A DNA stretch of 34,883 nucleotides from an uncultured Treponema sp. (GTDB lineage Bacteria; Spirochaetota; Spirochaetia; Treponematales; Treponemataceae): the NCBI GenBank assembly GCA_947170195.1, contig CAMVSS010000008.1, positions 1 to 34,883 of the forward strand, in the 5' to 3' direction. The position numbers were made by a program, and so were the translations under genes. How positions within the stretch are numbered: the stretch's first letter is position 1; each line of letters opens with the position of its first letter. This document shows positions 27,693-34,883 of this stretch, piece after piece. The notes beneath the pieces are model-generated. The model did no database searches. It saw nothing but the letters and a program-made list of their open reading frames with translations, and was not told where the DNA came from.

Positions 27693-29387
27693 CTAACGAA
27701 GCTCCAAGGGGAGTTTTCCCTGCGGAGCGAATTCTCCGTTCAGCGCGCCGAACAGAGCCTTGAACGTATATGGAGAATAACTGTAGCCCAGCAAAATCGT
27801 GTCCGCCCATTTAAAATCGAGGACCGGAACCGGCGACAGCACCGACATGATTATTACCCTTTTTCCGCTGTTCTGAAGCCGCTTTGCAATCATCGCGCTC
27901 CTTTCATTTGCCACACAGATTATTATCGTATTGTAGTTCCGGGCTATTGCCTCAAGATTGTTGCTCATCCAATCCGTCTGAATCGGCCCCAGCTCATAAT
28001 CATATTTAAATTGGTCGCAGTCCTGACCATAGCGTTTTTTTGCTTCCTCGAAAAATTCCGGGAACTGATTTTGTCCAGCGAGCAGAATTTTTTCATTTTC
28101 TGACGGCTTGTACGGGAACGAACCTGTCTTGTAAGCCGCAATTGACCGGCATGCCTGAGAAAGAAAGAACGCCTGGCCGTCCCGGTTCGGAACCTTGTCT
28201 TTTAAAGTCTCGATTTCAGGATAGAGAGGAGCCGCATTTCCGGACTTGAAATAGCGAAGCTTGGAAAGCACTACCCTGTGAGCCGCCGTTACGACAGTCT
28301 TCCTGAAATTTGAATCAGTCTGCATCAGCGAGAGATTTGACGTCCAGAGATTTTCGTCGAGGCGCGCCGTAGTTGATGAGATTACGATGTCATTTCCTGC
28401 CTCAATCGCCATCCTAAACGCACGGGACAGACTTCCGGCGTACATCGTCGCGCCGTTCATCATCATGTCATCCGTGATTATAAGCCCTGTATAGTGAAGC
28501 TGCTCGCGCAAAATTTTCGTCAAAAAAGTGTGGGAAAGAGAAGCAGGCTCCCCGCTCGCAATGATTTTCGGAAAGCTCAGATGACCGCTCATGATGGCAG
28601 GAATATTCTGCGCAATCAGATATTTAAACGGAACAAGCTCGCGGCTGTCGAGAGTCTGAAAGTCTATGTTGATTTGGGGAAGATTTCCGTGCGAATCGAG
28701 GCTTGTGTCTCCGTGTCCCGGAAAATGTTTTGCAGTCGGAATGACGCCCGCATCGATGGAACCCGCTGTAAATGACGCTCCGAGCTGCCCAACAAATTCC
28801 GCATCCTCGCCGAAAGAGCGCGGGCCGATTACAGAAGAATTGTGATTAGTGTAAAGATCAATGGTCGGCGCAAAATTCATATTGATGCCGAGCGCGCTGA
28901 TTTCCTTCGAGATGTAATATCCGCTGTAGTATGCATCCATCGGGTACTGCGACGAGCCTATAGCCATGTTGCCGGGAGTATCCGAAGTGTCACCCTTTAC
29001 GTGGCGAATCCATCCGCCCTCCTGATCCGTCGCAACGAACAGAGGAATCTTGAAACGCCTGCTCTGCGCCTTTTTTTGCAAAGCAGTCACCGATTTTGCG
29101 ACCTGAATAGTGTTGTCCGTATTCCATCCGAAGACTTTTACGCTTCCAAGCCCCCGGTCAAGCACCCACTGGTTAAGAAGCTCGCTCGGCTCAGCACCAG
29201 CCCAGCCGAACATGAAAATCTGAGAAAGAAGCTCCTCGTCAGTCATCCGGGAAACCAAAAAATCTGCCAGCTCCTCGTTGGGAACGTCACTCCAAAAATC
29301 AGCATTTTCCGGAACAGAAGTATTTTTCTGGGCAAAAAGACTGAAAGAAATACAAAAAGCAATAAAGATGGTCGATAATTTTTTCAT
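27693..29387 (-). CDS. Secreted glycoside hydrolase family 3 protein (beta-N-acetylhexosaminidase-like)
   Basis: Signal peptide MKKLSTIFIAFCISFSLFAQ; VATDQEGGWIRHV, TAKHFPGHGDTSLDSHGNLP, IITDDMMMNG. Confidence 0.88.
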   Translation of the reverse strand: MKKLSTIFIAFCISFSLFAQKNTSVPENADFWSDVPNEELADFLVSRMTDEELLSQIFMFGWAGAEPSELLNQWVLDRGLGSVKVFGWNTDNTIQVAKSVTALQKKAQSRRFKIPLFVATDQEGGWIRHVKGDTSDTPGNMAIGSSQYPMDAYYSGYYISKEISALGINMNFAPTIDLYTNHNSSVIGPRSFGEDAEFVGQLGASFTAGSIDAGVIPTAKHFPGHGDTSLDSHGNLPQINIDFQTLDSRELVPFKYLIAQNIPAIMSGHLSFPKIIASGEPASLSHTFLTKILREQLHYTGLIITDDMMMNGATMYAGSLSRAFRMAIEAGNDIVISSTTARLDENLWTSNLSLMQTDSNFRKTVVTAAHRVVLSKLRYFKSGNAAPLYPEIETLKDKVPNRDGQAFFLSQACRSIAAYKTGSFPYKPSENEKILLAGQNQFPEFFEEAKKRYGQDCDQFKYDYELGPIQTDWMSNNLEAIARNYNTIIICVANERSAMIAKRLQNSGKRVIIMSVLSPVPVLDFKWADTILLGYSYSPYTFKALFGALNGEFAPQGKLPLELR

Positions 29388-29528
29388 AGTACAAACGAAC
29401 AGATTCTCATTATAGCAAAAACCACAGTCGCTTTCCATTCTCGAGCGATAATTTATGCCGATTTTACGCCAACATTCAATTTACAGACTAGACAAAATAA
29501 CCTTTTTTCTATATAGTAGAACCACTTT

Positions 29529-29600
29529 GGCGTCTTACCCAAGTGGTAAGGGAACGGTCTGCAAAACCGTGATGCAACAGTTCGATTCTGTTAGACGCCT
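29529..29600 (+). tRNA. tRNA-Cys (anticodon GCA)
   Basis: GGCGTCT/AGACGCC acceptor, anticodon stem ACGGT-CTGCAAA-ACCGT, T-loop GTTCGATTC, discriminator U typical of tRNA-Cys. Confidence 0.95.
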
Positions 29601-29609
29601 TTGCAAAGT

Positions 29610-29640
29610 ATGAGTCGCACTTAAGCGACTCATTTTTTTG
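29610..29640 (+). terminator. Rho-independent terminator after tRNA-Cys
   Basis: ATGAGTCGC-ACTTAA-GCGACTCAT TTTTTT. Confidence 0.85.
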
Positions 29641-29686
29641 CCTTCCGGAACTGTCTTGGCAAAGCCGGGTTCCGTTTTATATATAT

Positions 29687-29731
29687 GGGCCCCTCGAAGA
29701 ATCGCCGCAAGCGATTTTTCGAGGGGCTTCC
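29687..29731. repeat. Intergenic palindrome family A copy
   Basis: GGGCCCCTCGAAGAATCGCCGCAAGCGATTTTTCGAGGGGCTTCCC. Confidence 0.75.
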
Positions 29732-29737
29732 CTTTTT

Positions 29738-30259
29738 TTACTCAGGTTTCAGCTCAGGTCTTCGCAGCAATATTTCTTTAAGAACGCTCTGCCTCAGCTC
29801 CTCGGTCTCAAATCCGAGTACGACCTGCGCGCCGTTCTGTTTCAAAATCTCAAGGAAGCGTTTGTCAACGTTTTCAGTCTCCGGGTCGTCCTCATAAACA
29901 ACAGTCGGAAGACAACCGATGTCATCGAACGGAATGGCATAAGTGTCGTAAATCACCATGTTCTCATACACACCATTTATTCCGTAAGAAGAAGCCGCAC
30001 GCACGCTCATCTCAGCACCGATCAGTCCTACGAGCAGGAAAATAATCTCAAGATAAAACGCAAACTCCCTTAACGGCAGAATCACGATCAGCGCAGCGCA
30101 GAGCACAAAAATCAGAATTTGACGGATAGGAAAATCATTCGACAGCTTAAGAACTATATTTCCTGCACGAGAAAGCATCCTCTTCCTTCTGAACGGAATC
30201 GAAATCAAAAGTCCGGCAAAAACAAGCGCGGCTATTCCTGGAAAAACAAACTGGTTCAT
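29738..30259 (-). CDS. Hypothetical membrane protein
   Basis: 173 aa; N-terminal TM segments (FPGIAALVFAGLLI; ILIFVLCAALIVIL; FYLEIIFLLVGLIG); GGAG SD upstream. Confidence 0.7.
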   Translation of the reverse strand: MNQFVFPGIAALVFAGLLISIPFRRKRMLSRAGNIVLKLSNDFPIRQILIFVLCAALIVILPLREFAFYLEIIFLLVGLIGAEMSVRAASSYGINGVYENMVIYDTYAIPFDDIGCLPTVVYEDDPETENVDKRFLEILKQNGAQVVLGFETEELRQSVLKEILLRRPELKPE

Positions 30260-30298
30260 TTTCTAACTCCAATAAAAATACAGCATTTGCGCTATCGC

Positions 30299-30470
30299 GC
30301 GGCGTTGCACGCAAGCAACGGATGAGCAAGTTTCAAAACTCTGACTGGACTTTTGAAACTGCCTCGAATATGCAAGTTTTTGCTGACAGCAAAAACTCGG
30401 CCGTAATAAAAATTACATGGATGTAATTTTTACCATGCCTCTTTTAAAAAGTTCGCGGATGAACTTTTTA
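30299..30470. repeat. Modular hairpin array (array Y)
   Basis: 30303-30320 CGTTGC-ACGCAA-GCAACG; 30324-30365 family B palindrome; 30375-30397 AGTTTTTGC-TGACA-GCAAAAACT; 30407-30432 TAAAAATTAC-ATGGAT-GTAATTTTTA; 30445-30470 TAAAAAGTTC-GCGGAT-GAACTTTTTA. Confidence 0.9.
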
Positions 30471-30486
30471 TCATACATTCCTTCTT

Positions 30487-31020
30487 CTAACTGTTCTTTT
30501 CCTTTTGCCCCAGCCAGAACAAAAAAGTCTTTTTTGCCGACTCAAATGCAAGCGGAAGCTCCTCAAGCTCCTTCTCATTCCGGACAAAATGAGGCTCCAT
30601 GGAAAGGACTTCACTCTCCTCCGTTTTTAAAACAGCATTCTCCGGAAGACAAGCCTCAAAGAACAAATCGCACGTTTTGTAAGTGATTCCCTTGTACTCG
30701 TAAGTGTTCGGAAAACTGCATATATACGAAACCGACAGAGGCTTTACGCCAATCTCCTCAAAACATTCGCGGAAACAAGCCTCCTCGGCAGTCTCATTCG
30801 GATCAACAAAACCGCCCGGCAGCGCAAGAAATCCCCTGCGAGGCTCCTTCGCGCGCCGCTCAAAAAGAACCTTGCCGTCACTGTTTTTTATGATCAGCCC
30901 AACCGCGGAAGCCACATTGTTGTACAAATCAAAGCCGCAATCAGGACAAAGCCATTTCCTCATGTTGACGTTCTTTATGTTTTTCGACCCGCACGAAGGG
31001 CAAAAATTAAAATCGTTCAT
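30487..31020 (-). CDS. NUDIX hydrolase with N-terminal zinc ribbon
   Basis: CPSCGSKNI..CPDCGFDLY; Nudix box GGFVDPNETAEEACFRECFEEIG. Confidence 0.9.
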   Translation of the reverse strand: MNDFNFCPSCGSKNIKNVNMRKWLCPDCGFDLYNNVASAVGLIIKNSDGKVLFERRAKEPRRGFLALPGGFVDPNETAEEACFRECFEEIGVKPLSVSYICSFPNTYEYKGITYKTCDLFFEACLPENAVLKTEESEVLSMEPHFVRNEKELEELPLAFESAKKTFLFWLGQKEKNS

Positions 31021-31053
31021 CGCAACCCTCACGCTGAATCTTACCGTTTTTTT

Positions 31054-31920
31054 CTAATAATAACAAATCTTGAACTCACCGATCTGCTCAAATCCGCACC
31101 GGGCATAAAGCTTTTTTGCCGGCTCATTGCTTTTCTTCACGAAGAGAGAAATTTTTTTACCCGAATTGATGTATTTTCCCGCGACATAATCGAGCAGAAT
31201 CTTCGCAAACCGATTTCCACGAAACTCAGGCCGGGTAAAAATTCCGCCAAACTGGACATAATTATCGGATTTTGCATTCACGGTCAGCTTCGACACAATT
31301 TTTCCGTCGGCTTTAAGCAGGTAAACAAGCCCCTTGGAGAGAGCCTGGTTCAGCAAAATCCGGCTGGCATCCTCGTCAAAAACAGCCCCCTGAACGATAA
31401 CCTCCTCAAGCTCGTACGCTTTTTGCAGCTCGAAAATTTCCGACCTCATCTCAAGCGTTCCGACAACAATTTCGACATTCTTCGCCGCCTCAAGCTCCTT
31501 TTTCGTGCAGAACACGGACGGCTGAGTTTTTTCCATCAGATTGTAGTGAACGAAATTCATCGGATGCTTCGAAAGCCCCGACAGCACGGCAGATTCCATA
31601 AATTCAGCCGATTTTCGTTCGCCAACTATGCAAAACAATTTCCGGTCGCCGAGCAAATTGCAGAATTCGGCAAGCGCGAGCATGATCTGATTTTTCTGCT
31701 TCTCGGAAAGCGACGAAAGATTTGAAAAATACGGAAGAAGATGCCCGAACCGCGAAAAAACAATCACCCCGCAAATTTTATCCGACTCATCGCGGAGGAC
31801 ATAAACCTCGGATTTCTTTTCGTCCATCCTAAAAATCAGCGGAACACATTTTCTTTCGTTAGGGCGCAAAAATCTTTTGACCTCTTCAAGCCCCTTGTCC
31901 GAAACCAGCGAAATTTTCAT
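31054..31920 (-). CDS. GNAT family N-acetyltransferase
   Basis: C-terminal GGIFTRPEFRGNRFAKILLDYVAGKYINSGKKISLFVKKSNEPAKKLYARCGFEQIGEF. Confidence 0.85.
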   Translation of the reverse strand: MKISLVSDKGLEEVKRFLRPNERKCVPLIFRMDEKKSEVYVLRDESDKICGVIVFSRFGHLLPYFSNLSSLSEKQKNQIMLALAEFCNLLGDRKLFCIVGERKSAEFMESAVLSGLSKHPMNFVHYNLMEKTQPSVFCTKKELEAAKNVEIVVGTLEMRSEIFELQKAYELEEVIVQGAVFDEDASRILLNQALSKGLVYLLKADGKIVSKLTVNAKSDNYVQFGGIFTRPEFRGNRFAKILLDYVAGKYINSGKKISLFVKKSNEPAKKLYARCGFEQIGEFKICYY

Positions 31921-31964
31921 GCCGGAAATTATAGCAAATCATCAGCGTAAAGTTAATAAAAAGG

Positions 31965-32073
31965 CGGTGCCGGCATAGCAAGCAAAGCTTTCTACGCCGT
32001 CGCTACGTCCGCCCTTCGCTCACGCTCATACCTCCGCTTCGCTCCGGTACTTCGGGGCTACCATCGCTCACCG
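31965..32073. repeat. GC-rich structured intergenic block
   Basis: GC-rich island in AT-rich flanks, bounded by CGGTG...CACCG, with quasi-repeats (minus: GGAGCGAAGCGGAGGTATGAGCGTGAGCGAAGGGCGGACGTAGCGACGGCG). Confidence 0.6.
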
Positions 32074-32135
32074 ATTTTATAGTTCCCAAAAATCAATTTT
32101 TCCTTTAAGGTAAAGCAGTATAGAAAGGAGTTTTT

Positions 32136-32678
32136 ATGACTATCAACCCACAAAAAATGGTAAAAATTCATTACACGCTCAAAGACAAGGATGGAAAGCA
32201 GCTCGATTCTTCTCTTGGCGGCGAACCACTCGAATACATGCAGGGAATCGGAACAATCATTCCTGGACTCGAACGCGCCCTTGAAGGCAAAAACAAGGGA
32301 GATAAAATCCATGCAGAAATCGACCCAAAAGATGGCTACGGAGAATATGACGAATCGCTCGTTGCGGAAGTACCACGCTCACAGTTCGACGCACAGTTTC
32401 CAATTGAAGTTGGTCAGCAGTTTCAGGCGGACACAGCAACAGGCCCGATGATTGTAAAAGTAACAAAAGTCACTGACGACAAAATCACAGTGGACGGAAA
32501 CCATGAGCTTGCGGGTCAGAAACTCTTTTTCGACGTAGAAATAGTCGATGTGCGAGACGCAACAGAAGAAGAACTGGAGCCATACCTTGCCGGTGCGAGC
32601 GGCGGATGCGGCGGTTCATGCGGAAGCTGCGGTAGCGGATGCTCATCTTGCGGCGGATGCGGTGGCAGCTGCGACTAA
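32136..32678 (+). CDS. FKBP-type peptidyl-prolyl cis-trans isomerase (SlyD-like) with Cys/Gly-rich tail
   Basis: VKIHYTLKDKDGKQLDSSLGGEPLEYMQGIGTIIPGLERALEGKNKGDK; tail GGCGGSCGSCGSGCSSCGGCGGSCD. Confidence 0.9.
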   Translation: MTINPQKMVKIHYTLKDKDGKQLDSSLGGEPLEYMQGIGTIIPGLERALEGKNKGDKIHAEIDPKDGYGEYDESLVAEVPRSQFDAQFPIEVGQQFQADTATGPMIVKVTKVTDDKITVDGNHELAGQKLFFDVEIVDVRDATEEELEPYLAGASGGCGGSCGSCGSGCSSCGGCGGSCD

Positions 32679-32704
32679 TAAAGCAAAAAAAAGCGTTTTA
32701 GCAC

Positions 32705-32748
32705 CTCGAGAAACTTGCTTTCAGCAAGTTTCTCGAGTTTTTTTTATC
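32705..32748 (+). terminator. Rho-independent terminator after FKBP gene
   Basis: Perfect 15-bp stem CTCGAGAAACTTGCT-TTC-AGCAAGTTTCTCGAG followed by a T-run. Confidence 0.92.
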
Positions 32749-32939
32749 ACTCCAGATAATTTCCGTGACAAAATCTCCGATGTACTGTATATTGATGTTA
32801 GGGATTTTCTTAAAATAGGATTGAATTCAAAGGAGTTTACTCCTAATTTTGGTAGGGTGAATCTCCGTATTGCAGAAACCTGATATAGATTAATATAAAA
32901 ACATCGAGAGAGTTTAGCAAATCGGAGAGGGTTTGCGAA

Positions 32940-32971
32940 AAACCAATGCAGAACGCATTGGTTTTTTTTTG
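32940..32971 (+). terminator. Rho-independent terminator
   Basis: AAACCAATGC-AGAAC-GCATTGGTTT TTTTTT. Confidence 0.75.
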
Positions 32972-33010
32972 CCCAAAATCACAGATTGCAATTCCGGGAG
33001 CCAGAAATTT

Positions 33011-34363
33011 TCACCGCGCAAAACCAGAGCGAAACGAAGCCCGGTAAATACTGATAAAATAAATCGTCTCAAAAACCGCCGTGATTCCCCAGCTGAATAA
33101 ATATAGAAGAAAAAGAGATTCTATCGTCTTAAAATGGGCAAAAACCGTGTAGACCCAGGCAATCCTGAACACGCACGAGCCAAGAAAAACGAAGATCGAC
33201 GGAACAAAAGTCCTTCCCAGCCCTCGGCACGCCGCAATCGCATTGTCCATAAAAGCGGAGACACAGTAAGAGAAAGCCATAATCTTAACGCGGTGGAGAG
33301 CACAGTCAATCACGGCCGGATCCGAGCTGAATAAATGCATGACCTCCCTGTCAAATATGAGCAGAAGGACACCCAAAAAAAGCCCGGAGAGAAAAGAAAG
33401 AGATTCCGCCACGATAAAAGATTTCTTCACCCTAGATTTATTTCCCGCGCCGTAATTCTGAGCGATAAAAGTCGAGCACGCGACATAAAAACCGGCCATC
33501 ACGTTGTAAGCGACAGGATCAACATTCGCGCTCGCGGAAGCACCTGCGACCATAACAGAATCAAACGAATTCACGCCAATCTGAACAAAAACATTCGCAA
33601 AAGCAAAAATGGCATTCTGAAGTCCGGCAGGAAAACCGACACTAAAAAGCCTGAAAGCCTTCTCCCTTTCAATCCGCAGAGATTTAAAAGAGAATTTAAT
33701 CAGTTCATTTCCGCGAATCAAAAAAATCATTATCAGAATTGCGGAGATGTACTGAGATATCACAGTTGCAAACGCAATACCGCGCACCCCCATCCCGAAC
33801 CCGACAACAAAAATCAAATCCAAGGCGACGTTGAACAGCCCCGCAATGAGCAAAAAATAAAGCGGTTTCTTCGTATCACCACTCGCAGAAAAAATACCGT
33901 TTCCGAAATTATAGATTGCACTCGCCGGCATGCTCAGCATATAGATCTTAAAATAGAGCACGGCATCATCAATCAGCTCCGGTTTTGTATGCATCAACGA
34001 AAGCAGCGGCCGCCCAAAAACCACACCAACAGCAAGCAAAAACACCCCCGAAGCAAAACAAAGGATAACCGCCGTGTGAACCGTCTGCGAAAGAGATTTT
34101 TTATCACCTGCACCAATATAATAAGCCGAAACCGCATTGACTCCGCTCCCCAAGCCCATCAAAAGCCCGCAGAACAAAAAGAGCAGCTGAGGCGTAGACC
34201 CGACCGCCCCAAGCGCAGACGTCCCCGCGAAATGCCCCGCAACAGCGATATCCACCATACTGAAAAGCACCTGCAGCAAATTCGTACAGACCAAAGGCAG
34301 AGAGAAAAAAAACATCGTTCGGACAATCGATCCAGACGTCATTGAAAGAGATTTTGTGCGCAT
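33011..34363 (-). CDS. MATE family efflux transporter
   Basis: 450 aa, about 12 TM; PLVCTNLLQVLFSMVDIAVAGHFAGTSALGAVGSTPQL; VGFPAGLQNAIFAFANVFVQIGVN. Confidence 0.88.
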   Translation of the reverse strand: MRTKSLSMTSGSIVRTMFFFSLPLVCTNLLQVLFSMVDIAVAGHFAGTSALGAVGSTPQLLFLFCGLLMGLGSGVNAVSAYYIGAGDKKSLSQTVHTAVILCFASGVFLLAVGVVFGRPLLSLMHTKPELIDDAVLYFKIYMLSMPASAIYNFGNGIFSASGDTKKPLYFLLIAGLFNVALDLIFVVGFGMGVRGIAFATVISQYISAILIMIFLIRGNELIKFSFKSLRIEREKAFRLFSVGFPAGLQNAIFAFANVFVQIGVNSFDSVMVAGASASANVDPVAYNVMAGFYVACSTFIAQNYGAGNKSRVKKSFIVAESLSFLSGLFLGVLLLIFDREVMHLFSSDPAVIDCALHRVKIMAFSYCVSAFMDNAIAACRGLGRTFVPSIFVFLGSCVFRIAWVYTVFAHFKTIESLFLLYLFSWGITAVFETIYFISIYRASFRSGFAR

Positions 34364-34434
34364 GAAGGAGATTGTAGTGCGATTTTTGCAATGGTGGAAG
34401 AGCGAAACCGTATGGAGCCAAAGGAGGGGAAAAG

Positions 34435-34883
34435 TTATGTAGTTTCGGCAACCTTCAGCATGTCATAATCATCATCAAGTCTATATTGTACGGGGTGATG
34501 TACTGACTCACCTTCCTCAAAATCTGCAACATTATCGGTCCAGAGTTCACACTGGTTGATAACGGTTTTCAATGCGTCTTCCTGACCTTCCGGCGGATAT
34601 TTGTATTTCTTCAGAAGCTTCTTAACAATCATGCGCATTTTGGCGCGAGCTGATTCTTTTTTCTGCCAGTCGATTGTTTTATTCTTGCGGAGAGTTTCGG
34701 TGAGTTCTTTTGTAAGTGCAACAAGATCTTCGTTGGAATAGAAATCCTTTACGGCTTCTGGTTTTGTGAGTGCATCGTAGAAGGCAAGTTCTTCGTCTGA
34801 AAGGCCCATCTTGTTTCCTTCCTCACTGGCATGCAGCATTTCTTTTGCAAGCTTTAAGAGCTCCTGAATTACTTCTTCGTTTG
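34435..34883 (-). CDS. hsdR: Type I restriction enzyme R subunit (HsdR), C-terminal part; 5' end outside window
   Basis: Frame stays open to the window edge (...NEEVIQELLKLAKEMLHASEEGNKMGLSDEELAFYDALT..NKTIDWQKKESARAKMRMIVKKLLKKYKYPPEGQEDALKTVINQCELW), typical HsdR C-terminal region. Confidence 0.85.
   Translation of the reverse strand, partial: NEEVIQELLKLAKEMLHASEEGNKMGLSDEELAFYDALTKPEAVKDFYSNEDLVALTKELTETLRKNKTIDWQKKESARAKMRMIVKKLLKKYKYPPEGQEDALKTVINQCELWTDNVADFEEGESVHHPVQYRLDDDYDMLKVAETT

Noticed and set aside
33335-34345. 336-aa plus-strand ORF
   Set aside because: Antisense to the clear MATE transporter; Lys/Arg/His-rich low-quality translation typical of a shadow frame.

Overview
The window looks like a chromosomal segment from a Treponema-type spirochete; I infer this from gene content and style, not from a search. 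It is mostly housekeeping genes: dnaX-ybaB-recR, rsmE, guaB, an aroD-aroE fusion, rpiA, era, a type III glutamine synthetase and a hisA-hisI-hisE fusion. Two tRNAs (Val-CAC, Cys-GCA) are present. Interspersed are pectin/plant-glycan genes (CE8 pectinesterase, alpha/beta-hydrolase esterase, PL9 pectate lyase with a small secreted companion, GH3), a three-gene membrane glycan cluster (multi-TM GT-like protein, FAD oxidoreductase, GtrA), a MATE exporter, and the 3' end of a type I restriction hsdR gene at the right edge. The most interesting structure is intergenic. Two loci (about 19.94-20.08 kb read on minus, and about 30.29-30.48 kb read on plus) are divergent copies of one modular hairpin array. 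A third, smaller locus lies at 18.54-18.59 kb. Several hairpins have unrelated stems but share C-[AG][CT]GGA[TCG]-G hexaloops, which resembles a CsrA/RsmA recognition hairpin. In that orientation both large arrays end in a terminator-like hairpin, so they could be structured sRNAs. Two further families of imperfect palindromes sit directly against stop codons. Other observations include a likely dnaX -1 frameshift site that would give a gamma-like product, several TATAAT-N7-ATG (probably leaderless) starts, a 16S-tail (anti-SD) mimic in a hairpin, and a GxGxxG-to-VxGxxG change in the FAD oxidoreductase. No computation or database search was possible.
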